A stretch of DNA of 46,121 nucleotides, from positions 1 to 46,121 of the IMG/VR virus record IMGVR_UViG_3300018429_000062; one strand, 5' to 3'. The notes below the pieces were generated by a model that was not told where the DNA came from, did not search any database, and was given only the letters and a program-made list of their open reading frames with translations. A program made the translations under genes and the position numbers. Below, one piece after another: positions 9,901 to 17,119 of this stretch (position 1 is the stretch's first letter; each line of letters opens with the position of its first letter). Origin of the DNA: a virus.

Positions 9901-10612
9901 GTGCTCCCACAAGCCCCACAGCCAGCAGTTTCGTGCTCCCGAAACCTGCGCCGAGCTGACCGAGCCAACCCAGCAAACTGGAAATGACGCCTGAAGACTT
10001 TGGTCCGAGGGTAGTCGAAAGCTTTGCCGCGTCACCCTCGAGAGCAGTCAGCGGTGCACGCGTCTGCTTGGCTGAACCGGACAAAAGTGTGAGTGCGTTA
10101 CGAAAAAAGCCCACTCTCGAGGCACCCTGCGTTCCCAGTTGGGCGGCCTGGGCGTTGGTCCGATCGAGATGGGTGCCAACTCCGGACACAGCACGGCCCG
10201 TAGAGGAAAAATCGTCTCGTATGCGCGAAGCTCCAGATCGTAGAGTCTGGAATGTGGCAGTGCCTTTGGTTTTAATGGCATCGAAACGCTCGCCCCAGGT
10301 TTTCAGAAAATCAAGGGCGGCGCCGGCCGCAGCAAGGCCTTGGATTGTCGAAGAGAGAAGCTTGATTGAATTGCTAAGCCGGCCGGGCTGTTTCTCATCG
10401 ATGTGAGAGATCGACTTATTGAGATCCGTAATCGCGCCCGAAAGTTTTTGAACATCCGCTGAGCCACCCTTCAAGCCGGAGGTGTTGAGGTTAATCTTCC
10501 CCTCACCATTCGCCTTGATTTCTTTCAGGACAGTAGAAAGCACCTTGAACTGAGGCAGTCCATCGATGGCTCCCTGAATGCGAACACGAATGTCTTCTTG
10601 TGCGGTGCCCAT
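6980..10612 (-). CDS. Tail tape measure protein
   Basis: 1210 aa, the longest gene of the tail module, as expected for the ruler that sets tail length. Long helical and coiled-coil stretches flank a strongly hydrophobic region at about residues 225-275 (GLVGALAAVVAALAAVGVGV) that could insert in the host membrane. A second helical block (about 690-1000) is rich in E, K, Q and R. The C-terminus is glycine-rich (GGGLNSAAGSAGSTTGSGIG) before a short folded end. It sits after the tail assembly chaperone and before DUF2460, the conserved place. At about 3 residues per nm of helix it would predict a tail of roughly 180 nm (inference). Confidence 0.93.
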   Translation of the reverse strand: MGTAQEDIRVRIQGAIDGLPQFKVLSTVLKEIKANGEGKINLNTSGLKGGSADVQKLSGAITDLNKSISHIDEKQPGRLSNSIKLLSSTIQGLAAAGAALDFLKTWGERFDAIKTKGTATFQTLRSGASRIRDDFSSTGRAVSGVGTHLDRTNAQAAQLGTQGASRVGFFRNALTLLSGSAKQTRAPLTALEGDAAKLSTTLGPKSSGVISSLLGWLGQLGAGFGSTKLLAVGLVGALAAVVAALAAVGVGVAALAAIGAVALLPLLKFGVNLNSKFEQTKLGIAALIISLATLSAAGQKLDGPDALNQGLRLADAQVQKLKIDAINTVATFEQIAPAFQSAVGPGLAAGLTLDQIRETTVQIVQAAGAIGLPMHQVAQEVRAILEGTINEDARLGKILGISNELVKKWKEQGTLAKELNKRLANFTLAGVKAAETMDGLSSNFEEALNVFAGEATTKAFAMLKSKFLAILPQIFDFKNARLQQSFSDLADLLDGIFVRAIALGGDFVQRLINGAQSISRYIQANRQQIEGILTLVGSIFRAVVGIALEWGRLAGNIFTSRDAIALINVSLNLTLGLIRGLGPALAPFIESLRFSLAALRTFTAQYEFLAFLIGKAGGGVPAPAKVNPFQAIHDRREAIKRAVTDFETTVTPNPKVAGAGKGGGGGAAPRKSSPDDTFDSVFGFNKAAADSALTLLKDSLERQLEAVRESFEKRKISLRDYYDEEDRLQRQKLDFDIEAAKQAIVNERDRLAHNVNQINDTDPKELDVAEKTARVANETKNTETTVVGLNQKLVELLGKRGRLAGDLAEKEEAAGRSFQDQLQSVIDEIDRDKGLGPLVDARARIAELQVLINEARQKGNEFAAEMLELRQEQLGLEGQIYAKITQGQRAQELNEARINTLREEGSRNVLTQFLAEIKVNAIRKEQIKMAEETLRLLEARAANSTNPAVLAALERERAAVAELKNEYRTLGQTIKDTFIDSAVGGIEDFLLSLNEVAAGTLTITEAFRNMALSVIEELQKIIVKMIALKLIQAALSIFGGGLNSAAGSAGSTTGSGIGGAFAGLFGRAAAGGEFSAAANGRIIQVAEGGHDELVVTTDPKYADRTAKLLARFIRRTGILPSFSKFARGGFTSDSILSGIADRIPRFAMGDFVPAGGFQPALAGDTYNLGGVSAVFPNVKDYHGFKQNEATLKRDLGRAAAEGITRIRGSR

Positions 10613-10657
10613 AAAAGCGACGGACGACGGCAGACCGGCGACCGGCGCTAGAATGGA

Positions 10658-11322
10658 TTAGGAGGCGAGGATTTTTTTGATCCCGTCTTTGTCGCCGCTA
10701 AGCGCGAGCTGAATGGCGAGGAGTGTGTGGCCTACTTCGGCGCGGTCTCGTTTGTCGAACTCTATTCGGATGGCTGCAATTTGGGCGAGGGTATATCGCC
10801 GGACTTCACTGACCGGGAGGCCTCGAGAAATGAATTCAGCAAGGACTTGATGGAGCTGTAGCCCTCTTTTAGCTGACCCACCTGCTCCTTCGTGACTCCG
10901 AACAGTTCCAGGACCTCGTCCTGGTTCTGGACGAAAAAATCTTTGTTCCTCTTGTAGACCTTCCCGAACAGCTTAATCAGATCCACCACTTTGGCCTTTC
11001 GCAGGAGCGCGGCCATCTCGTCAATCTGGGTCGTGTCCTCCTCCGGAGTGACGGCAACTGCGAGCGCGCGAAAGGCATGATCGCCGCCTCGAGTGAAAAC
11101 TTTGTATTGATTGAACGATTTGTGAAGCGCGCCGCCCACTTCGTCAGTGATGATGCCGGCGTCGCTGAGCGCGTCGATGCACTTCAGCACCTCCAGCATT
11201 TGCCAGCCCTCGAACGGGCTGACGGGAAACTCTTTCTTCTCGCCGCGGATTGTTAGGGTGAATTTCTCGTTGTCGGCGCCCAGGATGGCGGCGAGCTTTT
11301 GGGTGTCTGTGGTCATAGTCAA
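10658..11322 (-). CDS. Frameshifted tail assembly chaperone (gpG-T-like fusion, -1 frameshift)
   Basis: After the stop of the short chaperone (10762) the -1 frame stays open to TAA at 10658-10660. It reads through LAEFISRGLPVSEVRRYTLA and IEFDKRDRAEVGHTLL to DKDGIKKILAS, a sensible helical domain. The same frame has no start codon of its own and remains open upstream past 10933-10939, where the coding strand has T TTT TTC in the zero frame (Asp-Phe-Phe, GAT TTT TTC), a canonical X-XXY-YYZ slippery heptamer. Slippage there would join a Gly/Pro/Arg-rich linker (RPEPGRGPGTVRSHEGAGG) to the T-like domain. A second possible site is G-CTA-AAA near 10865-10871. Siphophage tail chaperones are classically made this way, directly upstream of the tape measure gene. 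Confidence 0.82.
10762..11322 (-). CDS. Tail assembly chaperone, short form (gpG-like)
   Basis: 186 aa, zero-frame product. The N-terminus (KFTLTIRGEKKEFPVSPFEG) and the helical remainder fit tail assembly chaperones that coat the tape measure protein before tube polymerisation. It lies between the tail tube gene and the tape measure gene. The ATG at 11322 is preceded by a gap holding an exact copy of the 20-bp palindrome (11332-11351). The slippery TTTTTTC heptamer lies about two thirds along the gene. No other oddities. Confidence 0.8.
   Translation of the reverse strand: MTMTTDTQKLAAILGADNEKFTLTIRGEKKEFPVSPFEGWQMLEVLKCIDALSDAGIITDEVGGALHKSFNQYKVFTRGGDHAFRALAVAVTPEEDTTQIDEMAALLRKAKVVDLIKLFGKVYKRNKDFFVQNQDEVLELFGVTKEQVGQLKEGYSSIKSLLNSFLEASRSVKSGDIPSPKLQPSE
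10933..10939 (-). promoter_or_regulatory. Programmed -1 ribosomal frameshift slippery site (TTTTTTC)
   Basis: On the coding strand the zero-frame codons are GAT TTT TTC, so the heptamer T-TTT-TTC permits both tRNAs to re-pair after a -1 slip. The new frame is open to 10658. No downstream stimulatory structure was proven by eye. Confidence 0.65.
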
Positions 11323-11331
11323 GGTTTGGGC

Positions 11332-11351
11332 AACTCGAAACGTTTGGAGTT
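11332..11351. repeat. 20-bp palindrome, copy 1 (AACTCGAAACGTTTGGAGTT)
   Basis: Dyad AACTC-G-AAACGTTT-G-GAGTT, self-complementary at 18 of 20 positions, located 10 bp upstream of the tail assembly chaperone start. Identical copies are at 24404-24423 and 36197-36216. It could be a regulator-binding site or a REP-like dispersed repeat. Confidence 0.8.
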
Positions 11352-11525
11352 GAGCGAGGGAACCGTTTTTGACGCGGCTCCCTCGCCTTCACTACTGGCT
11401 GCTCAAGAAAAGATGTTGCGACCACCAACCGAATCCCGGTCCGCAGAATTTGGTCAATGGCTAGAGGCCGGAATCGGACCCCGGCCCCGCATCGCCCTTG
11501 AACAGCCAATCTTTTGTCAATGTGG

Positions 11526-11544
11526 CACGGGCGTCCCGCCCGTG
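11526..11544. repeat. Hairpin CACGGGCG-TCC-CGCCCGTG
   Basis: A perfect 8-bp stem with a 3-nt loop in the 256-bp gap between the tail tube gene and the chaperone gene. The remainder of this gap (11323-11578) holds no convincing gene. It resembles dispersed GC-rich hairpins of soil bacterial genomes and could also attenuate transcription after the abundant tube gene. Confidence 0.55.
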
Positions 11545-11578
11545 ATATCACGCGCAAGATGGCGCGGGCCACTTTCAA

Positions 11579-12355
11579 TTACTCCAGCGGAATATAGCGT
11601 CCGAACTGGAGGAAATTTGCATCCGCCGCGCGCGTTGGATCCGCCAGCACTCGCGCTTCGATCGGAAACTTGTTGAATTCCTCATCAATCAAGTTGAACT
11701 CCGAAATCGCTTTCGGTTTGCAACGGTAAAATTCATACGCCAGCTTCTTGTTCGGCGAGACGGCCGTATTCAAACCTTCAAACCGGAAGTAGCGCTCCAG
11801 CCCGTTGTTCACATAGAACGGGAACAGAATCTCCTGCGCGTAGGTATACGCGAGCTTGAAGGGTTGCGTGAATGAGCCTAGGGACACGATCTTGATGCGG
11901 CCATAGGCAGCATCTTCGAGTGTGTAATGCGTGTTTAAAGTCAGGGTTGCGGGCGAGCCGGCCGAATCGGTAATCACCAGCGAAGTGATGTTGCCGTGCT
12001 TTGAGAAAATGTAATCGCCTACGGCGACGGTGCCCTGCGTTTCCGCCGTAACTGACGTGCCCGCATTGCTTACCTGGGACGAGTTTAGTCCCATCTCAAC
12101 GTTGCCTTTTGTAAGCCAGCTGAATTCGAAGCTCAGCGTCGCCTGACCGGGTTTAACCAAAACTGAGTCCACCAGCCGGTTGCCGCTGTAAGATTCCTTC
12201 GCTTCCACCTCTTCCTGCTGCAGTCCAAACTTGACTGCGGAGGCATTGCCGACCCAGCGAAAGCCGGCCACGAGGCCTGCGGAGTCGCGGGTGCCTTCAT
12301 AAAGTTTTCCCTGAAAGCTGACCCGGTCGGTATTGTTAACAATTGATATAGGCAT
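11579..12355 (-). CDS. Major tail tube protein
   Basis: 258 aa. Beta-rich, with the N-terminal pattern of siphophage tube proteins (VSFQGKLYEGTRDSAGLVAG, FGLQQEEVEAKESYSGNRLV) and the C-terminal LAYEFYRCKPKAISEFNLID segment seen in tube subunits of this type. An extra central beta domain (about 100-165) may project from the tube surface. It follows the tail terminator gene and precedes the chaperone pair, the conserved tube position. ATG at 12355. Confidence 0.8.
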   Translation of the reverse strand: MPISIVNNTDRVSFQGKLYEGTRDSAGLVAGFRWVGNASAVKFGLQQEEVEAKESYSGNRLVDSVLVKPGQATLSFEFSWLTKGNVEMGLNSSQVSNAGTSVTAETQGTVAVGDYIFSKHGNITSLVITDSAGSPATLTLNTHYTLEDAAYGRIKIVSLGSFTQPFKLAYTYAQEILFPFYVNNGLERYFRFEGLNTAVSPNKKLAYEFYRCKPKAISEFNLIDEEFNKFPIEARVLADPTRAADANFLQFGRYIPLE

Positions 12356-12367
12356 CAGTGTTCCTCT

Positions 12368-12811
12368 CTACGCTTCCCAGGCCTCCCGGGGATATTCAAT
12401 TTTGAAAACCAGCCGCACGCCGGAAATTCTCTCGCCTTCATCGTCCAGCTTCAGCTCCTCGCTTACCGGAAGTGTCCGGAGCGCTAGACCTCCCCAGCGC
12501 GGGTCCGTGCCGATTGCCGTAATGACGTCGGCTAATGCCGCTCGCGCTTTCGCGGCTGTTTGATTCACCTCAGCCAGGAGCAACGAAGCGTCGATCGTTA
12601 ACTGCCTCACGAATGCGCCGGTATTCTTGTTGTCAATCAGCGCTTCCTCAATCGGGTCACTCAGAAGACTGCAAGGCAAATTGTCAAGGTCGACCGGGAC
12701 CAGTTGCCACTCGAATACTTTCTGGCCAACGTTTGACGCGTAAGCGTTGGCCGTCGTGGCAGTAGCAAAGCGAACCTTGACCGCGTCGAAGATGGTTTGG
12801 CGTTTGCTCAT
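12368..12811 (-). CDS. Tail terminator / tail completion protein
   Basis: 147 aa. The N-terminal helix (KRQTIFDAVKVRFATATTAN), the PVDLDNLPCSLLSDP motif, and the LTIDASLLLAEV and GGLALRTLPVSEELKLDDEG strands match the gpU/terminator-like fold that caps the tail tube and docks it to the head. It lies between the head-tail joining protein and the tube protein. Assignment rests on pattern and position. Confidence 0.68.
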   Translation of the reverse strand: MSKRQTIFDAVKVRFATATTANAYASNVGQKVFEWQLVPVDLDNLPCSLLSDPIEEALIDNKNTGAFVRQLTIDASLLLAEVNQTAAKARAALADVITAIGTDPRWGGLALRTLPVSEELKLDDEGERISGVRLVFKIEYPREAWEA

Positions 12812-12853
12812 GTTCGATAAGCTTTAGCTTGTCGACAACTGAAGTTTGTCGGA

Positions 12854-13162
12854 CTACACCCGAATCGAGACGGTCGAAATTCCAGTGCCGTCAGGCTTCG
12901 GCGGTTTCACAATCCTATAGGTCGTGCCGGCGACAAGAATCTTGTGCTCGGTGGTTACTCCGGCCAGGTCAGAAGTTTGGCAAACGAACGACGGCGCATC
13001 CGCTGAAACCTCCGCATCGAAAAGCTTCAACTCCTCAATCGGTGTCTCAAGAATTACCTTGATGGTCCGGACGTCAACGCCGCCGGCGGTCTTAATCGTC
13101 GCCTCGCCTGCAAAGCCGTTGGTGGTATCAAAGAACAGCGAAAGATTTTCGTTAAAAGCCAT
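12854..13162 (-). CDS. Head-tail joining protein (gpFII-like)
   Basis: 102 aa. The length and beta-strand pattern (NLSLFFDTTNGFAGEATIKT, VRTIKVILETPIEEL, HKILVAGTTYRIVKPPKPDG) fit the lambda FII-like attachment proteins that complete the head and provide the tail docking site. It lies between the small capsid-proximal protein and the tail terminator, where FII genes lie. No unusual features. Confidence 0.68.
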   Translation of the reverse strand: MAFNENLSLFFDTTNGFAGEATIKTAGGVDVRTIKVILETPIEELKLFDAEVSADAPSFVCQTSDLAGVTTEHKILVAGTTYRIVKPPKPDGTGISTVSIRV

Positions 13163-13250
13163 TGGTTAATCCCGCGCCGGCTAATGGGAAAGAACTGTAG
13201 ACTTGGAGGTTACTTCGTGCCTCCCTACCAGACGGCGCGGGAAACTTTGT

Positions 13251-13694
13251 TTAGCCGGCGTAGAGCTCCTGGCCAAATCCGCGCGTCTCCGCCGAGTCCG
13301 GCGTTTGCTGCAGGCCAAACATCTGGGCGAGCACTGTCGAATAAGTTCCGGCCGAGCCGTCGCCAGTCGTAAACGTCAGATCAAGATAGCGCTTGCGTCC
13401 GAGCATGTTGACGTGAATTGCGACAACGGTGTCGTCAGCAGTTGCCGAAGGCAGCGTCGCTGGCAAAACTGAAAAGTCCGCTCCCGGTACGTCAGTCGCT
13501 CCGGACATACCGGAATCGTCAGACTCGGTCAGCTTCAGGGCCGCAACCGCAATGTCCATCGCGCCAAGGACTATCAGGAAGGTCACCCAGCCGGCGCCCA
13601 CTGCGTCGAGAATGGCTGTAGTCACGGCGGCGTTGTCGCTAATAACCTTCGGCGACCCCACGATTACGGTTCTGTGTCTCAGTGCTTCGATCAT
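13251..13694 (-). CDS. Capsid-proximal virion protein (putative head decoration)
   Basis: 147 aa, one domain. The segments AILDAVGAGWVTFLIVLGAM, ALKLTESDDSGMSGATDVPG and VVAIHVNMLGRKRYLDLTF recall a family regularly found directly downstream of HK97-type capsid genes. Function is not established. A head decoration or stabilising role is inferred from position and from the small, compact beta-rich sequence. It is separated from the capsid gene by a pair of hairpins (13717-13786). Confidence 0.62.
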   Translation of the reverse strand: MIEALRHRTVIVGSPKVISDNAAVTTAILDAVGAGWVTFLIVLGAMDIAVAALKLTESDDSGMSGATDVPGADFSVLPATLPSATADDTVVAIHVNMLGRKRYLDLTFTTGDGSAGTYSTVLAQMFGLQQTPDSAETRGFGQELYAG

Positions 13695-13716
13695 TTGCTT
13701 TTCCTTTTTTGGAGTG

Positions 13717-13786
13717 GGACAGGCATTCCTGCCTGTCCGTTCCGTTCAGTTCACACCTACCAACCTGACAGGCAGGAACGCCTGTC
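13717..13786. repeat. Pair of mirrored hairpins after the capsid gene
   Basis: The first hairpin is GGACAGGCA-TTCC-TGCCTGTCC (13717-13738), a perfect 9-bp stem. The second (13767-13786) is GACAGGC-AGGAAC-GCCTGTC and is nearly the reverse complement of the first, so the two can also pair with each other. They lie between the capsid polyprotein gene and its downstream neighbour, where RNA stems could set relative expression by processing or partial termination. No T-run follows. They may also be dispersed host repeats. Confidence 0.65.
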
Positions 13787-13790
13787 TTAC

Positions 13791-16085
13791 TTACGCCGCG
13801 GCGGTTATCAGCGCGACGAGCGGACCAGGGACGCGCAGGCCTGCGGTGGCTGAAGCGTTACCGACGTCGTGCGGCACGATATCGAACCGTGCAGTCGATT
13901 TGATAGAGATCAGCCCCTCCTCGAAATCCGTATCGTTCGCCTCGGTCTGGCGCACTGTGATACCCCGGCGATCGCCGAAGTCGACGGCCGCATAGAGATC
14001 ACCGAAATAGCAGCAGACCTGGTTGTTGTCCGTAACCTTGGGCATCGTCTGGAAGATATGGACCGGGTAACCCAGGAACACCTTCTGCCGCATGTTCTGG
14101 ATTTCGCCTGCGGTGACACCGCCGGCCGCCAGCATCAACGGGACCATCACGCCATAAAAGAAGGCGCGGCTGCAGTAGAAAGCGGCGCGCTCGTTGTCCG
14201 CATATTGCGGCAACAGGGCTACGAGCTTGGTGAAATCGCCCATGACGATTTCGCTATAGAGGTTGCCGCTGGCCACGACCAGACCGGCGATGTTGGCGAT
14301 GGTGGCGTGGAGTTTCTTGAAGGCGGCCCCGATTCCAAGAATGCCGTGGAAGGCGCTGGTGCCGTCGGCGTTTACAAAGGCGTCGTCTTCCGCTTCGGCA
14401 AACCCGCGGGATTGTTCTCCAATGATTTCATCGGCCATGCCAATCAGCGAGTCTTCGGTGAGCTCGTCTTCGATCTTTGTGATGATGCCCCACTGGCGAG
14501 CAATCAGCTCGAAGCTGTTCCAGGTCTTTTTCTGTTCCTGGACTTTGCGAGTGACGCCGACGGCGCCAATTGGTTTCGCCTTCATCCCGCCCTTGACGCG
14601 TCGCACCAGTTTGGTTGCGCTGGCCATCTGATTGACGCGGGCAAACTGCCGCACGATGCCGACGCGCTCGCGAAGGTCAAGCGTTACTGAATCAAACTCT
14701 TGCGGAACCCAGATGCTGCCCGACTCATTGTCAGACTCGCTCTGAGCTCGTTGGAGAGCGAGGCCGTGGTCCTTGCACCACTCTTTCGCCCGTCTGAAGC
14801 CGAAGACACCGGCGGCGAGAAACTTGCCGTATCGGACGGCCTCTTTCTCGGTTTTGAAATTGCGCAACTTGCCGACCGCGCGCAGGCTAACGTCAACTGG
14901 CCCGTCGCCACTCATGCGCGCCCCGATTGCTTCAGGCTCTTCCTCTTCCGGCTGGTTATCGTTGGCGTGTTTCTTGCGATCCTCGCGAAGGGCCTTGCGG
15001 AATGCATGTTCGTCCGGCTCATCCTCGAGCGCGCGATCGGAGGCGATGCGCAGGAAGCGCTTCTCTTCGACCGGGCCAAGGGCGGCCGCTTTGGCTATTG
15101 CGCGGAACAGCGCACCATAGTTGGTGACCTCGGCGCCGCGTTCCGGCTCATCGTCGTCGTCCTCGTAATGGACGCGGCAGTCTTCGTTTTCGCAAGCGGC
15201 GTCGGTGGCTTTGCACTCGACCTCGTCTTTTTTCTTTTTCAGTTTTCGCAGGGCCATTGGTTTCCTCACTTGACGTTTTAGTCGACGCTTCTTTGCGCTC
15301 CGGACAGCTCCGGTCTCGATGACGGGCGCAGTTTCGGATTGCTCAGAAGGGTTATTTGGGGATGGAGGGACGGAGCGGATTTCGTCACCCGCTCCGCGCG
15401 TGGCAGGTCCACCAGCGTCAGCCGGTGGTTCTGAAGATTGGTCTGAAGATTCGAGCGCCTTGCCAAACCCGACCGTGTAGTCGGCAGGGTCGGTGACGCC
15501 AGCTACATGAATTGGTGTCCACTTGAGGACGCGGTAAATGTCGTCGCCGTCGTCGGCAGTGCCTTCCCAGCGAATGTCGTCAACGGTGTAACGGAAACTG
15601 GTATTGCAACGAATGCCGTCGGCAATGTCCTTAAGCTCCCAGACTGCGTCCGGACGTTCTGAGAAAAATATGTCGCAACGGGATTTGTTACCGTCGAACT
15701 TCGCGGATTTCTTGACGACGACGCCGAGCTGCTCGCCCCAATGCTCTTTCACATAGGCGCCACCGTTATTCAGTCGTTTGAAGTTGGCCGCGCCAGGTGT
15801 GTGGTCGAGGATTTCCCAGCCGTACCAGCGCTTGTAAGGCTCATCGCTGGCGAAGCTGACGCCGCGCACAATCCGTTTAACGAGGTCCACGTCGAGCGCG
15901 CGCTCTTCGCCGTCGGTCTCTCCCCCAGTGAAGTAACGTTCCTGCTCAAGAGATTCATTCAGATCGCGGACAAGGAAGGCGGTGCGGCCGGCGCGATCGA
16001 GCGCGAGGTATTCGACGCGCTTCGCCTGCAAGGCTCTGATTTCTTCGGCAGTAAGTTTCGGGCCTTGGCCCTTCGGTCGCTTCAT
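13791..16085 (-). CDS. Fused prohead protease - spacer - HK97-type major capsid protein
   Basis: 764 aa. Residues about 35-215 form a prohead-protease-like domain (ALDVDLVKRIVRGVSFASDE, RCNTSFRYTVDDI, KWTPIHVAGVTDPADYTVGF), resembling the S78-like family. Residues about 216-440 are charged and low-complexity with basic and acidic tracts (AKKRRLKRQVRKP, EDDDDEPERG), plausible as a delta/scaffold domain cut out on maturation. Residues about 455-764 match the HK97 capsid fold (GSIWVPQEFDSVTLDLRERV, TWNSFELIARQWGIITKIED, FVNADGTSAFHGILGIGAAF). Protease-capsid fusions are known but a minority. The linker EPPADAGGP is encoded by a REP-like hairpin (15409-15428). Lies between the portal region and the joining genes. 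Confidence 0.85.
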   Translation of the reverse strand: MKRPKGQGPKLTAEEIRALQAKRVEYLALDRAGRTAFLVRDLNESLEQERYFTGGETDGEERALDVDLVKRIVRGVSFASDEPYKRWYGWEILDHTPGAANFKRLNNGGAYVKEHWGEQLGVVVKKSAKFDGNKSRCDIFFSERPDAVWELKDIADGIRCNTSFRYTVDDIRWEGTADDGDDIYRVLKWTPIHVAGVTDPADYTVGFGKALESSDQSSEPPADAGGPATRGAGDEIRSVPPSPNNPSEQSETAPVIETGAVRSAKKRRLKRQVRKPMALRKLKKKKDEVECKATDAACENEDCRVHYEDDDDEPERGAEVTNYGALFRAIAKAAALGPVEEKRFLRIASDRALEDEPDEHAFRKALREDRKKHANDNQPEEEEPEAIGARMSGDGPVDVSLRAVGKLRNFKTEKEAVRYGKFLAAGVFGFRRAKEWCKDHGLALQRAQSESDNESGSIWVPQEFDSVTLDLRERVGIVRQFARVNQMASATKLVRRVKGGMKAKPIGAVGVTRKVQEQKKTWNSFELIARQWGIITKIEDELTEDSLIGMADEIIGEQSRGFAEAEDDAFVNADGTSAFHGILGIGAAFKKLHATIANIAGLVVASGNLYSEIVMGDFTKLVALLPQYADNERAAFYCSRAFFYGVMVPLMLAAGGVTAGEIQNMRQKVFLGYPVHIFQTMPKVTDNNQVCCYFGDLYAAVDFGDRRGITVRQTEANDTDFEEGLISIKSTARFDIVPHDVGNASATAGLRVPGPLVALITAAA
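15409..15428. repeat. REP-like hairpin inside capsid polyprotein linker
   Basis: CCACCAGC-GTCA-GCCGGTGG, a stem with one mismatch that encodes PPADAGG-type residues in the protease-capsid spacer. Related hairpins are at 37318-37337, 38885-38905 and 39400-39419. Confidence 0.6.
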
Positions 16086-16115
16086 CGCCGATGAGGATCA
16101 GCGAGGACGAAATTG

Positions 16116-16439
16116 TTAATTTGAATTGCGCCGTCTGTTTTTGCTTCCCAGTCGAACTCCGACTCGAAAGTTCAAGGAGGGCAGATCCAGCGCTTTCTGA
16201 ATCCTCCCCAGTGTGCCGTCGGCCTTCCATTCCGAATACCGGCGAAAGGCAGAATTGCGGTTGCTGAAATCGGCAAACCGTTTTCCGGTCAAGCCAATTG
16301 TCAGAACAGTGTTGGCAGCCGCGCGCAGATCGGCCAGAGGCCTCCCGCGACCTTGCTCACCGCCGCGTCGGCCTACATCGCGCGCTCTGGAGGGAATCAA
16401 GGCTTCGACAATTTGCCACTGGTCGTTCGTTAGTTTCAT
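16116..16439 (-). CDS. Stand-alone IS5-type transposase N-terminal domain (DUF4096-like)
   Basis: 107 aa from the ATG at 16439. The sequence KLTNDQWQIVEALIPSRARD, GRGRPLADLRAAANTVLTIG and FRRYSEWKADGTLGRIQKAL matches the DNA-binding N-terminal domain of IS5-family transposases. No DDE catalytic domain follows, and no terminal inverted repeats were seen nearby. A longer upstream reading is possible but lacks a plausible start, and the domain itself begins at this methionine. It sits between capsid and portal genes on the structural strand. It is either a remnant or a small domesticated DNA-binding protein; the open frame favours retention. Confidence 0.6.
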   Translation of the reverse strand: MKLTNDQWQIVEALIPSRARDVGRRGGEQGRGRPLADLRAAANTVLTIGLTGKRFADFSNRNSAFRRYSEWKADGTLGRIQKALDLPSLNFRVGVRLGSKNRRRNSN

Positions 16440-16484
16440 GGCCGGTGAGAATAGCGCCGGAGGAACGGCATATTTTGAGATAGA

Positions 16485-16754
16485 ATGCGAGCCATGGAGG
16501 TGAGGTTCTATAGAGAAGGGTCGGGAGCTTTGAGGCTCTTTAAGCAAGGGGCCGGGTTGTATAGCGACAGGAGGGCGGCCAAGAAGGACGAGGTCGTAGT
16601 TCTCAAGGCTCGCGTCTCGCACTCGATCGTCGCGGTTACCGTAGAGAGAGATGAGCTTAGAGATGAATCGCTTTTGACTCGTTTGATTGACGAGATGCGG
16701 TTTGCGGCAAAGCGAAGGGAATTACCGACAGGTCAGTCCGGCGTGGTGGAGTGA
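16485..16754 (+). CDS. Hypothetical protein on the opposite strand (moron candidate)
   Basis: 89 aa. Not recognised. Basic and compact, with VRFYREGSGALRLFKQGAGL at the N-terminus and VSHSIVAVTVERDELRDESL before the C-terminus. It runs against the late operon, like independently expressed accessory genes acquired between structural genes. It is divergent from the transposase-domain gene (starts 45 bp apart), so a shared promoter region is possible. ATG at 16485; a second ATG four codons in is equally possible. Confidence 0.45.
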   Translation: MRAMEVRFYREGSGALRLFKQGAGLYSDRRAAKKDEVVVLKARVSHSIVAVTVERDELRDESLLTRLIDEMRFAAKRRELPTGQSGVVE

Positions 16755-16867
16755 CACCTATGTGGAAAGAGGCCGTGCAGGCAAATCGATCTGCGAACCA
16801 CACCAGAGGGCACTGCAATGTGACCGCCTGCACGCGCGGTTCCTTCGGGGACACGGACTGATTTAAA

Positions 16868-17077
16868 ATGAGTCGCACCTACGAATTACTTTGTCACGAC
16901 TGTCGCTGTAGCTTGTGGATTGGTCAGGGATCCGGCGATGGGGCCTACATCTACGGTGACGAAGGGCATCGCAAGGCGCTGCGCGACTTCCTATTCAGCC
17001 ACCAAAATCACAAACTCGAATTCGGTGACGACGAGCCATTTTCAGCGCTTGACTACAAGAGTCTCGATCCTGATTAG
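16868..17077 (+). CDS. Small conserved-looking protein with CxxC pair (moron candidate)
   Basis: 69 aa. It opens with TYELLCHDCRCSLWIGQ, giving three cysteines (C-x2-C-x-C), then YGDEGHRKALRDFLFSHQNH and the acidic tail FGDDEPFSALDYKSLDPD. The sequence looks like a folded small protein rather than an antisense artefact of the empty region it occupies. It is co-oriented with the gene at 16485 and opposite to the structural operon, between transposase-domain and portal genes. Function unknown. Confidence 0.55.
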   Translation: MSRTYELLCHDCRCSLWIGQGSGDGAYIYGDEGHRKALRDFLFSHQNHKLEFGDDEPFSALDYKSLDPD

Positions 17078-17119
17078 TGAATTTTTGTCTTATCCGCGTT
17101 CATCCGTGTAAGTCCGCGG

